A stretch of 64,000 nt of DNA from Clostridia bacterium (GTDB taxonomy: Bacteria; Bacillota; Clostridia; TANB77; CAG-508), in NCBI GenBank assembly GCA_017430135.1, contig JAFRNM010000004.1, positions 133,499 to 197,498 on the forward strand, read 5' to 3'. A model generated the notes under the pieces. That model was not told where the DNA came from and did not search any database. It worked only from the letters and a program-made list of their open reading frames with translations. Positions 1 through 6,957 of the stretch are shown in pieces; positions within the stretch are counted from its first letter, which is position 1, and each line of letters opens with the position of its first letter. Position numbers and translations under genes: made by a program.

Positions 1-761
1 AACAACCCATATTTTCTTCCAAATGTTTTTTCAAAGTCTTTTGAAACTTCTAAAATAACATTTTTGGCATTTTTCATAGCTTCAGCTTGTTGAGCTTTAT
101 GCTCGAATAGATATCCTTGTAAATCTAAAGGACCTACAGCAATTGGTTCTTTTTTATTTAATAAGTAATGTTCTGGTTGGTATTTTCCAACAAAAGCTTT
201 TACTTTATCATCTTCTTCAAGTTCAATATTTTCAATTGAATGAGATGTTATAAATCCATCTTGGCAAACCATTAATGGTAATTGAACATCTTTATGTTCT
301 GCAATTCTGTGAGCCATAAGTAAGTTATCGTAAGCTTCTTGGTTGTTTTCTGAAAATAACATTATCCAACCTGCATCTCTAACTCCCATAGCATCTGAAT
401 GGTCATTGTGGATATTTAAAGGTCCTGATACAGCTCTGTTAACTAAAGACATAACTATTGGAAGTCTTAAGCTTGAAGCTATATAAATCATTTCCCACAT
501 TAAAGATAAACCATTTGCAGAAGTTGCTGTCATTGTTCTTGCACCAGCAGCTTGAGAACCAATACAAGCACTCATTGCACTATGTTCACTTTCAACTGCA
601 ACAAATTCTGTATCAACTGTACCATTTGCTACAAATGTTGAAAAGTATTGTGGTATTTCAGTTGAAGGTGTAATAGGGAAGGCTGCTACAACATCTGGAT
701 TAATTTGTTTCATAGCTGTTGCTGCTGCTTCGTTTCCACTTAATCTTTCTCTTATACTCAT
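1..761 (-). CDS. porA: 2-oxoacid (pyruvate):ferredoxin oxidoreductase alpha subunit, cut by the window edge
   Basis: This is the alpha subunit of the enzyme that oxidatively decarboxylates pyruvate or a related 2-oxoacid to acyl-CoA and reduces ferredoxin. About 253 codons are present and the C-terminus lies outside the window. The visible N-terminal pyrimidine-binding domain contains SEHSAMSACIGSQAAGAR followed by TMTATSANGL, typical of PorA/VorB. The start ATG overlaps the stop of the delta-subunit gene by 4 nt (758-761), so the two are translationally coupled. The gene order C-D-A in one transcript, presumably followed by the TPP-binding beta subunit beyond the edge, matches four-subunit enzymes rather than the single-chain clostridial PFOR. 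The substrate (pyruvate or branched-chain 2-oxoacid) cannot be decided here. Confidence 0.93.
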   Translation of the reverse strand, partial: MSIRERLSGNEAAATAMKQINPDVVAAFPITPSTEIPQYFSTFVANGTVDTEFVAVESEHSAMSACIGSQAAGARTMTATSANGLSLMWEMIYIASSLRLPIVMSLVNRAVSGPLNIHNDHSDAMGVRDAGWIMLFSENNQEAYDNLLMAHRIAEHKDVQLPLMVCQDGFITSHSIENIELEEDDKVKAFVGKYQPEHYLLNKKEPIAVGPLDLQGYLFEHKAQQAEAMKNAKNVILEVSKDFEKTFGRKYGL

Positions 762-1060
762 TTTTCAACACCTTCTTCCTTCATTTCTATTGCTCCGAAT
801 GGACATACTTTTGCGCATACTCCACAACCTTTGCAATAGTCAAAATTGAAATCTTTTCTTTTAAAATCTTCGCCAACTGGTATAGCATTTTCAGGGCAAA
901 CAGGGAAACACATTCCACATTGTTTACATTTTTCTGATAAAAATACAGGACATACACTTCTCCAATCGCCAGTTTTAAATTCTTTTGCATTTCCAGCTTT
1001 ATAAATGTTTCCACCTATTGTAAGCTTTTCCATAGGTGTATTTGTATTTATTTCTGACAT
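758..1060 (-). CDS. porD: 2-oxoacid:ferredoxin oxidoreductase delta subunit (2x[4Fe-4S] ferredoxin)
   Basis: This 100-residue ferredoxin-like subunit carries electrons from the TPP-bound intermediate to free ferredoxin. Two classical CxxCxxCxxxCP clusters are visible, CKQCGMCFPVCP and CKGCGVCAKVCP, in the C-terminal half. The N-terminal 40 residues are the short extension usual in PorD. It lies between porC, 142 nt upstream, and porA, with which it overlaps by 4 nt. The spacer towards porC holds a nested hairpin. Confidence 0.95.
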   Translation of the reverse strand: MSEINTNTPMEKLTIGGNIYKAGNAKEFKTGDWRSVCPVFLSEKCKQCGMCFPVCPENAIPVGEDFKRKDFNFDYCKGCGVCAKVCPFGAIEMKEEGVEK

Positions 1061-1089
1061 AGTTTTCTCCTTTCTTATTAGCTGTTAAC

Positions 1090-1190
1090 GAAAAATACTT
1101 TAGTATTTTGAGTGTTACAGATAATTAGATACAATTTTTCGCAAAGATACTAGCCTAGCGTGTATCTTTGCATAAAAGAAAAATTGTATT
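1090..1190 (-). repeat. Nested inverted repeats in the porC-porD spacer
   Basis: A 10-bp stem (GCAAAGATAC, 1141-1150, with its complement ending at 1171) sits inside a second stem (ACAATTTTTC with GAAAAATTGT). A third small hairpin, AAAATACT/AGTATTTT, lies at 1093-1110. There is no clean U-run in the porC to porD direction. It is better explained as an mRNA-processing or stability hairpin, or a decayed palindromic element, than as a full terminator. Confidence 0.7.
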
Positions 1191-1202
1191 CATTATTAAA
1201 AT

Positions 1203-1784
1203 TTAATTTACTTTTTTAACTTCTTTTAAAGCTAATTCTAATGCTTTCATATTTGGTGCAATAACTTCAGGCTTTTTAGCAAATTTATGCTTAAATGAAC
1301 CTTCCATATCTGCAAGTAAAGCTTCGTCTGACATTATTCCAGAAACTTTTACTATTGCTGCAAGCATTGGAGTATTTGGAAAATACTTTCCAAGTGTCTC
1401 CATAGATACTTTTCTAGCATCAATTGTATATACGCTTCCTTTATAACCTTTTAATACTGATTTTAAGTATTCTCCATCTTTTGTAGTATTAATTACTATC
1501 GCACCGTCTTGTTTTAGTCCAGCTGTTACATCAACAGATTCTAATAATGTGTCATCTACAACAACTACATAGTCAGGTTCATATATATTACTATGAATTG
1601 TAATTGGTGTATCACTTATTCTGTTGTAAGCTGTAATTGGTGCACCCATTCTTTCTGGTCCATACTCAGGAAAACCTTGAATATATTTTCCTGTGTTAAA
1701 TGCGGCATCTGCAAGTAATAGTGAAGCAGTTTTAGCACCTTGTCCACCTCTACCATGCCATCTAATTTCAATTAAGTTTTTCAT
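1203..1784 (-). CDS. porC: 2-oxoacid:ferredoxin oxidoreductase gamma subunit
   Basis: This is the gamma subunit (193 aa), the Rossmann-like CoA-proximal domain of the complex. The family signature is the N-terminal WHGRGGQGAKTASLLLADA, then GFPEYGPERMGAP around residues 38-50. The length fits PorC/VorC. It is the first gene of the operon. A consensus promoter lies 40-70 nt upstream on the minus strand, and a GAGAAGGAGG ribosome binding site precedes the ATG. It is co-transcribed with porD and porA. Confidence 0.95.
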   Translation of the reverse strand: MKNLIEIRWHGRGGQGAKTASLLLADAAFNTGKYIQGFPEYGPERMGAPITAYNRISDTPITIHSNIYEPDYVVVVDDTLLESVDVTAGLKQDGAIVINTTKDGEYLKSVLKGYKGSVYTIDARKVSMETLGKYFPNTPMLAAIVKVSGIMSDEALLADMEGSFKHKFAKKPEVIAPNMKALELALKEVKKVN

Positions 1785-1822
1785 ATTTGGGTTGCCTCCT
1801 TCTCATATTTTTATACAAGCAT

Positions 1823-1851
1823 AGTATATTCTTAAATTGGCATGATGTCAA
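1823..1851 (-). promoter_or_regulatory. Sigma-A promoter of the por operon
   Basis: On the minus strand, TTGACA (1846-1851) and TATACT (1823-1828) are separated by exactly 17 nt, about 40 nt upstream of the porC start. Confidence 0.8.
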
Positions 1852-1999
1852 GTGTTTATACACATGGGTCATAAAAACATTTCAATATTACAAAAATATA
1901 ACAAATTCATTAAATTTTGGTTACTTTTAACACTAAAAAAGCCATTTGTGATAGAATTATGTAGTATAAATAGAAATATTAGATTCTAGGAGAAAAGAA

Positions 2000-2923
2000 A
2001 TGGAAGAAGTATTTGGGATAGAAAATTATAATATAATACAAGATGAAGAAAATTATTATTTTTTCCGTGCCTTAAATATGGCAGATAACAGAGATGTGGA
2101 AGAAGGAATAACACTTGATGAAGAAGGAATAATTGCAAGAATTCGTACAGATAGAGAAAGATATATAGAAAATCCAGAAAATGGAAAACCTAAATATAAA
2201 CCAGAAGATGAGATAAGCCTAGAGCAGGCTTTTGACCATATAAAAATTCATTATAGAAAAGATACAAATTGTATATCAATGTCAAATGACTCAAATATAG
2301 TAATAAACTATGGAAGAGTTTATTATAAAGATAAATATATAATTGTAAAAGTTGCTAAAAATGAAATTGGTAAAACAGTAATAATTGCAGGTAAGTATTT
2401 GTTAGAAGAAATAGAAAAAATAGTAAATGATTATATTTCTTCATTAAATTCTGGAGATGAAAGAAATAGCCTAATGCTTAAAAAATTAGACATAATAGAT
2501 AAATCACAATCAACAGAAGAAATAAAGATAATAGTAAAAACTACATATAAAGGAGAAATAGATAGTTCTAAAAGTAGTATGAAACAAGGAATTCAGTACA
2601 AAGCTCCTGTTTCAAGATTTAGTAAATATCAAACTTTAAATGATGAGCAAAATTTGGTTAAAAATAAGTTAGTTGGAAAATTAACATTTTTAGAAAGAAA
2701 AAATAGATATAAATTAGTGCATTATACAACAAATAGCAAAATGATAGATACTATTGGAAGAGCATTCAATTCATTGGAATTATTGCATTATGGATATATA
2801 CCAAAAGAAAAAATTAAAGAAATTTCAAGTAAAACTATGGACAAGATTTCTATATTACAGCATGAAAAAAATTTTGAAGATGGAATTAAAAAGGAATTAT
2901 ATTATTTAGTAAAGGAACTATGA
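2000..2923 (+). CDS. Hypothetical protein (307 aa)
   Basis: I do not recognise this family. The start is supported by AGGAGA eight bases upstream of the ATG. The protein is acidic at the N-terminus (residues 1-80, many Glu/Asp) and basic at the C-terminus, has no signal peptide or membrane segment, and looks soluble. The middle (about 95-150) has alternating hydrophobic strands. It stands alone between the divergent por operon and a terminator that begins within its last codons. Composition is like the neighbours. Confidence 0.7.
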   Translation: MEEVFGIENYNIIQDEENYYFFRALNMADNRDVEEGITLDEEGIIARIRTDRERYIENPENGKPKYKPEDEISLEQAFDHIKIHYRKDTNCISMSNDSNIVINYGRVYYKDKYIIVKVAKNEIGKTVIIAGKYLLEEIEKIVNDYISSLNSGDERNSLMLKKLDIIDKSQSTEEIKIIVKTTYKGEIDSSKSSMKQGIQYKAPVSRFSKYQTLNDEQNLVKNKLVGKLTFLERKNRYKLVHYTTNSKMIDTIGRAFNSLELLHYGYIPKEKIKEISSKTMDKISILQHEKNFEDGIKKELYYLVKEL

Positions 2924-2946
2924 TATTACATAGCTCCATTTTTTTG
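2914..2946 (+). terminator. Rho-independent terminator overlapping the end of the 2.0 kb gene
   Basis: The stem GGAACTATG/CATAGCTCC (one mismatch) is followed by seven T. The stem overlaps the stop codon. Its 3' arm and following bases form the left copy of a direct repeat also found at 4194. Confidence 0.75.
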
Positions 2947-2965
2947 TTTTAAACCCGAACATTTT
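2926..2965 (+). repeat. Left copy of a 40-bp direct repeat flanking the hicAB cassette
   Basis: The sequence begins TTACATAGCTCCATTTTTTT and ends AACCCGAACATTTT. It matches 4194-4234 except for about five bases in the middle. The pair brackets a small orphan ORF and hicAB. Confidence 0.85.
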
Positions 2966-2984
2966 ACTTCCAGAAGCAAGAGCA

Positions 2985-3245
2985 TTGTTATTTAAAATAT
3001 ATAGAGATTACTTAGCAAGCGAAGGACAAAGAAAAAAGATATTAAAGATGCAAAATGAAGAAAGAAGAAAAAGAGAACTAAAGAAACAACAACAATACAA
3101 TTCGGATATATTTGCGAATAAAGAAACAGAAACTATACAAAAATCTGAGTTAGAAATACAGCAACAATCAATACATCCGGTTCCATATAAGGAAAGTATC
3201 TTTAAAAAATTATTGAATATAATTAGAGGATTTTTTAAGAAATAA
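2985..3245 (+). CDS. Small lysine/glutamine-rich hypothetical ORF, possibly a gene remnant
   Basis: This open frame of 86 codons from a TTG encodes a highly charged, probably coiled-coil protein (QRKKILKMQNEERRKRELKK) with a hydrophobic/basic C-terminus. No ribosome binding site precedes the TTG. The frame stays open upstream to 2934, reading NPNILLPEARALLF, straight through the direct repeat. That suggests the 3' end of a once longer gene fused to the repeat. A terminator follows immediately. It may not be expressed. Confidence 0.4.
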   Translation: MLFKIYRDYLASEGQRKKILKMQNEERRKRELKKQQQYNSDIFANKETETIQKSELEIQQQSIHPVPYKESIFKKLLNIIRGFFKK

Positions 3246-3252
3246 TATAAAA

Positions 3253-3288
3253 GATGAACTTGTAATTATTGCTTACAGGTTCATTTTT
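3253..3288 (+). terminator. Rho-independent terminator after the small ORF
   Basis: The stem ATGAACTTGTAA/TTACAGGTTCAT (one G-T pair) is followed by seven T. Confidence 0.75.
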
Positions 3289-3321
3289 TTATTAGATGCA
3301 ATTCCAATATTTTCCATATAT

Positions 3322-3366
3322 GTCGAATTTTGTCGATGAAATGTTCTTGCAAAATTCGACTTTTTA
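3322..3366 (+). terminator. Hairpin with T-run upstream of hicA
   Basis: An 11-bp perfect stem, GTCGAATTTTG/CAAAATTCGAC, is followed by TTTTTAT. It lies in a 300-nt gene-free stretch (3246-3549) that otherwise holds only AT-rich sequence and the hicA promoter. It would insulate hicAB from upstream transcription. Confidence 0.7.
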
Positions 3367-3468
3367 TGTTATATTACTATAAATTAAAAATCAATTTATT
3401 TAAAATCTAAATTTTTAAAAATCTTAGAATTTCCAATTTAATAAAAAAACAAAAGAAATATAAATGCA

Positions 3469-3497
3469 TTGACAAATAGTACTAAATATAGTATTAT
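3469..3497 (+). promoter_or_regulatory. Sigma-A promoter of hicAB
   Basis: TTGACA (3469-3474), a 17-nt spacer and TATTAT (3492-3497). The spacer contains the palindromic TAGTACTA and an ATAGTATT half-repeat, a plausible operator for the DNA-binding C-terminal domain of HicB. Confidence 0.8.
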
Positions 3498-3549
3498 AAT
3501 AATAGATGTATTTATATTTCAAATATGCATAATAAGGAGTGATATAAAT

Positions 3550-3778
3550 ATGTCTACAATTGATAAGCTAATTGAAAAAATGAAAAGACAACCTAATGGT
3601 ATTAGATTTCAAGAGTTAGCTAGAGTATTGGAATATAATGGATATGTTATGAAGACAAAAACACGGAACTTCACATAGACAATTTATAAATGAAGTCGGA
3701 GATGTTATAACAATTAAACAAGAAAATCCATTAAAAGCTGTATATGTTAAAGATGTACTAAAAAGAATAGGAGAATAG
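3550..3778 (+). CDS. hicA: HicA mRNA-interferase toxin, interrupted at an in-frame CGG (+1 shift needed)
   Basis: HicA toxins are small dsRBD-fold RNases that cleave mRNA. GGAG nine bases upstream supports the ATG. Frame 1 encodes MSTIDKLIEKMKRQPNGIRF and reaches TAG four codons after an in-frame CGG (3664-3666). Skipping the C at 3664 and continuing at GGA (3665) gives GTSHRQFINEVGDVITIKQ to TAG at 3776. That restores the conserved G-x-S-H catalytic motif and a total of 75 aa, normal for HicA. The cognate antitoxin gene follows after 42 nt. Taken alone this is a frameshifted toxin gene. Together with four identical events elsewhere in the window it suggests recoding at CGG. Confidence 0.82.
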
Positions 3779-3820
3779 AAAAAAATTAATTGAGTAGAAT
3801 TATTAAAGGAGGATCGTAAC

Positions 3821-4168
3821 ATGAAAAAAGTAGATGACTATATGAAATTGCCATATAATTATATTATTCAACCAGTAAATGATGAAAGTGGATTTTATTA
3901 TTATGCTCGCGTATTGGAATTTGATGGATGTCAAAGCACTGGAGAAACTTTTGAAGAAGCATATAGTAATTTAAAAGATGCTATGGAAGGTTGGATTGAA
4001 GCAAAATTAGAAGGTGGGTTTAAGGTACCATTGCCAGTTGGCTATGAAAATTTTAGTGGCAAATTTGTTGTTAGAATACCAAAATCTTTACATTATAAAC
4101 TTTCATTAGAAGCTGAACAAGAGGGAGTTTCTTTAAATCAATATGCTTTATATAAGTTAAGTAATTAA
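3821..4168 (+). CDS. hicB: HicB-family antitoxin
   Basis: This 115-aa antitoxin would neutralise HicA and autoregulate the operon. Residues 12-65 form the partially degraded RNase-H-like HicB domain (YYYARVLEFDGCQSTGETFEEA). Residues 78-115 form a ribbon-helix-helix DNA-binding segment (FVVRIPKSLHYKLSLEAEQEG). A strong AAAGGAGG lies 9 nt upstream of the ATG. It is in the toxin-first order, opposite to the second hic locus at 60.8 kb. The intact antitoxin beside an apparently shifted toxin fits either a disarmed toxin or recoding-dependent toxin synthesis. Confidence 0.9.
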   Translation: MKKVDDYMKLPYNYIIQPVNDESGFYYYARVLEFDGCQSTGETFEEAYSNLKDAMEGWIEAKLEGGFKVPLPVGYENFSGKFVVRIPKSLHYKLSLEAEQEGVSLNQYALYKLSN

Positions 4169-4181
4169 AAATTATATAAAA

Positions 4182-4213
4182 ATGGAGCTATGATTACATA
4201 GCTCCATTTTTTT
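4182..4213 (+). terminator. Rho-independent terminator of hicAB
   Basis: The perfect 11-bp stem ATGGAGCTATG/CATAGCTCCAT has loop ATTA and is followed by seven T. Confidence 0.9.
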
Positions 4214-4234
4214 GATGTAAAACCCGAACATTTT
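4194..4234 (+). repeat. Right copy of the direct repeat flanking the hicAB cassette
   Basis: Matches 2926-2965: the first 20 bases from TTACATAGC and the last 14 (AACCCGAACATTTT) are identical. The distance between copies is 1.27 kb. Confidence 0.85.
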
Positions 4235-4388
4235 GTAATAAAAATGTAATAAAAAGTCGAAATCTTAGAGTTGACTTTAAAACCTAAATACTAATTCAAA
4301 AATGTTGCATTTGCAACTAGAAATAGTAAATTTCTATCAATATAATCTCTTTAAATTAATATACGGAATAGGGAAAGGAATGTTGAAT

Positions 4389-6515
4389 ATGAAAGTAATT
4401 AAAAGAGATGGAAGAGCTGTAGAATACAACAAAGACAAGATAAAAGTTGCAATTCAAAAAGCAAACCAAGAAGTAAGAAAATGCGAAAGAGCTACAGATG
4501 AAGAAATAGATGATATTATAAAATATATAGAAGAATTAAACAAAAAAAGAATGCTTGTTGAAGATATACAAGACATAATTGAAGAACAACTAATGGATAT
4601 GAAACATTTCGAATTAGCCAAAAAATATGTGGTTTATAGATATACAAGAGCATTAGTGAGAAAGCAAAATACTACAGATGAGTCAATTTTAGGATTAATT
4701 AGAAATGAAAACAAAGAGCTTGCAGAAGAAAACTCTAATAAAAACACAATGCTTGCTTCAACTCAAAGAGATTACATAGCTGGAGAAGTTTCAAGAGATT
4801 TAACAAATAGACTCTTATTGCCAGAAAAGATAGTTCAAGCACATCAAGATGGAATTTTACACTTCCATGATGCAGATTACTTTGTTCAACCTATATTCAA
4901 CTGCTGTTTAATCAACATTTCAGACATGTTAGATAATGGAACAGTAATGAATGGAAAATTAATAGAAAGCCCAAAAAGTTTCCAAGTTGCATGTATTGTA
5001 ATGACACAAATTATAGCAACAGTTGCAAGTAACCAGTATGGTGGACAATCTGTTGATATGAAACACTTAGGAAAATATTTAAGAAAAAGCTATGAAAAAT
5101 ATAGAAAAGAAATGCAAGAAAAATATAAAGGCAGGCTTACAAAGGATGCAATAGAGGAACTTGTAGAAGATAGAGTAAGAGCAGAATTAAAGGCAGGAGT
5201 TCAAACTGTTCAATATCAAATAAATACACTTATGACTACAAATGGACAAGCACCTTTTGTTACATTATTCTTGAATTTGGAAAAAGATGATCCATATATA
5301 AAAGAAAATGCAATGATAATAGAAGAAATTCTAACACAAAGATTAGAGGGAATAAAAAATGAAGCAGGAGTATATGTTACACCAGCTTTCCCAAAACTAG
5401 TTTATGTTTTAGATGAACACAACTGCTTAAAAGGTGGAAAATATGACTACTTAACAAAACTTGCTGTTAAGTGCTCAGCAAAGAGAATGTATCCAGATTA
5501 TATTTCTGCTAAAAAAATGAGAGAAAATTATGAAGGAAATGTATTTAGTCCAATGGGATGCAGAAGCTTCTTATCTCCATGGAAAGATGAAAACGGAAAC
5601 TATAAATTTGAGGGAAGATTTAATCAAGGTGTAGTAAGCATTAACTTGCCACAAATTGGAATAATAGCAGATGGAGATGAAGAAAAATTCTGGAAATTAT
5701 TAGATGAAAGGCTAGAAATTTGTAAAGAAGCATTAATGTGCCGTCACTATGCATTACTTGGAACAAAATCGGATATAAGTCCAATTCACTGGCAATATGG
5801 AGCAATTGCAAGATTAGAAAAAGGCGAAAAAATAGATAAATTACTTTATGGTGGCTATTCAACATTATCTTTAGGATATATTGGAATATATGAAATGACA
5901 AAACTTGTAAAAGGTGTATCACATACAACACCTGAGGGAAAAGAATTTGCTTTAAAAGTAATGAAATATTTAAAAGAAAAAGTTGCAGAGTGGAAAAAAG
6001 AAACAAATATAGGATTTGCACTTTATGGTACACCTGCGGAAAGCTTATGCTACAAATTTGCAAGAATAGATAAAGAAAAATTCGGAAGCATAGAAGATGT
6101 TACAGATAAAGGATATTACACAAACTCATATCATGTAGATGTAAGAGAAGAAATAGACGCATTTGAAAAGCTTTCATTTGAAAGTGAATTCCAAAAATTA
6201 TCTACAGGTGGAGCTATTTCATATATTGAAATTCCAAATATGAAAAAGAATTTAGAAGCATTAGAAACAATAGTTAAATTTATTTACGATAATATTCAAT
6301 ATGCTGAAATGAATACAAAATCAGACTATTGCCAAGTTTGTGGATTTGATGGAGAGATTATTATTAATGATAAAAACGAGTGGGAATGTCCACAATGCGG
6401 TAACAAAGACCACGCTAAAATGAATGTTGTAAGACGTACTTGTGGTTATCTTGGAGAAAACTTCTGGAATGCTGGAAAAACTAAAGAAATAAAAGCTCGT
6501 GTTTTACACTTATAA
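4389..6515 (+). CDS. nrdD: Anaerobic ribonucleoside-triphosphate reductase (class III)
   Basis: NrdD reduces ribonucleotides to deoxyribonucleotides under anaerobiosis using a glycyl radical. The 708-aa frame starts at ATG 4389 with AAGGA nine bases upstream; an open extension to 4302 has no SD. Residues 1-95 are an ATP-cone (MKVIKRDGRAVEYNKDKI). The catalytic barrel includes FNCCLINISDML and GCRSFLSPW. The C-terminus has the zinc ribbon CQVCG...CPQCG and the radical site RRTCGYLG (Gly about 686). The radical-SAM activase NrdG is not adjacent, which is unusual. A terminator follows. Confidence 0.97.
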   Translation: MKVIKRDGRAVEYNKDKIKVAIQKANQEVRKCERATDEEIDDIIKYIEELNKKRMLVEDIQDIIEEQLMDMKHFELAKKYVVYRYTRALVRKQNTTDESILGLIRNENKELAEENSNKNTMLASTQRDYIAGEVSRDLTNRLLLPEKIVQAHQDGILHFHDADYFVQPIFNCCLINISDMLDNGTVMNGKLIESPKSFQVACIVMTQIIATVASNQYGGQSVDMKHLGKYLRKSYEKYRKEMQEKYKGRLTKDAIEELVEDRVRAELKAGVQTVQYQINTLMTTNGQAPFVTLFLNLEKDDPYIKENAMIIEEILTQRLEGIKNEAGVYVTPAFPKLVYVLDEHNCLKGGKYDYLTKLAVKCSAKRMYPDYISAKKMRENYEGNVFSPMGCRSFLSPWKDENGNYKFEGRFNQGVVSINLPQIGIIADGDEEKFWKLLDERLEICKEALMCRHYALLGTKSDISPIHWQYGAIARLEKGEKIDKLLYGGYSTLSLGYIGIYEMTKLVKGVSHTTPEGKEFALKVMKYLKEKVAEWKKETNIGFALYGTPAESLCYKFARIDKEKFGSIEDVTDKGYYTNSYHVDVREEIDAFEKLSFESEFQKLSTGGAISYIEIPNMKKNLEALETIVKFIYDNIQYAEMNTKSDYCQVCGFDGEIIINDKNEWECPQCGNKDHAKMNVVRRTCGYLGENFWNAGKTKEIKARVLHL

Positions 6516-6610
6516 AAGCATATAAAAAATAAGAAAAATCTTTGATTTTTCTTATTTTTTACTTGATAATATTATAATTTTAATATAAAATATAATTGTA
6601 AAACACGAGC
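6495..6610 (+). repeat. 13-bp inverted repeat pairing the nrdD 3' end with the next leader
   Basis: GCTCGTGTTTTAC (6495-6507, inside the last nrdD codons) is the exact reverse complement of GTAAAACACGAGC (6598-6610), just upstream of the next ribosome binding site. The nrdD terminator and an AT-rich promoter-like stretch lie between them. Confidence 0.8.
6525..6560 (+). terminator. Rho-independent terminator of nrdD
   Basis: The stem AAATAAGAAAAATC/GATTTTTCTTATTT with loop TTT is followed by further T. It lies inside a 13-bp inverted repeat (6495-6507 and 6598-6610). Confidence 0.85.
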
Positions 6611-6626
6611 AGAAAGAGGGATGAAA

Positions 6627-6863
6627 ATGTTTGGTAAAAATAAAGAGAAAAAGCCTAAAACACATTCATATGATGGCGTAGTTAATTTAACTAAAAATTT
6701 ATTTAAAAATAAAGATTATAAAATTGAAAAAAGAGAAGTTTCAAAAGAAGATAAAAAAGCAGCAATTATTACTGCATGTATTATTATTGGCATAGGTTTA
6801 CTTTTATGGTTTTTACCATTCACTCATCAATTCTTTGAAGATTTCTTATTCTTAAGAGCATAA
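6627..6863 (+). CDS. Small single-pass membrane protein, unknown function
   Basis: This 78-aa protein has a lysine-rich cytoplasmic N-terminus (MFGKNKEKKPKTHSYDG) and one C-terminal transmembrane helix (IITACIIIGIGLLLWFL, about residues 47-63). GAGGG lies 6 nt before ATG 6627, which favours this over ATG 6621, which abuts the SD. I recognise no family. It lies between nrdD and addB without evident operon partners. Confidence 0.7.
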   Translation: MFGKNKEKKPKTHSYDGVVNLTKNLFKNKDYKIEKREVSKEDKKAAIITACIIIGIGLLLWFLPFTHQFFEDFLFLRA

Positions 6864-6880
6864 TTTATACTTGTAGAGCA

Positions 6881-6943
6881 GTCCGAAACTGCCTAAATAT
6901 TGTGCCCTGTACCTTAAAATATTTAGGTAGTTTAGGGCGGATA
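6881..6943 (+). repeat. Large imperfect palindrome in the addB leader
   Basis: AAACTGCCTAAATATT pairs with AAATATTTAGGTAGTTT with one mismatch, and the outer TCCG/CGGA bases extend the stem across a bulge. There is no T-run, so it is not a terminator. It ends right at the addB Shine-Dalgarno and could act as an RNA leader structure. Confidence 0.65.
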
Positions 6944-6957
6944 AGGAAATGAAAATT

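Noticed and set aside
3469-3678. 69-codon frame as an intact small protein
   Set aside because: The first 27 codons cover the promoter and SD; the rest is the N-terminal half of HicA.
4302-4388. N-terminal extension of NrdD
   Set aside because: There is no SD at 4302, and the ATP-cone starts at MKVIKRDGR from ATG 4389, which has a good SD.
5641-6063. 140-codon minus-strand frame inside nrdD
   Set aside because: It is an antisense shadow of a conserved coding region: low-complexity Leu/Phe/Ile-rich and without SD.
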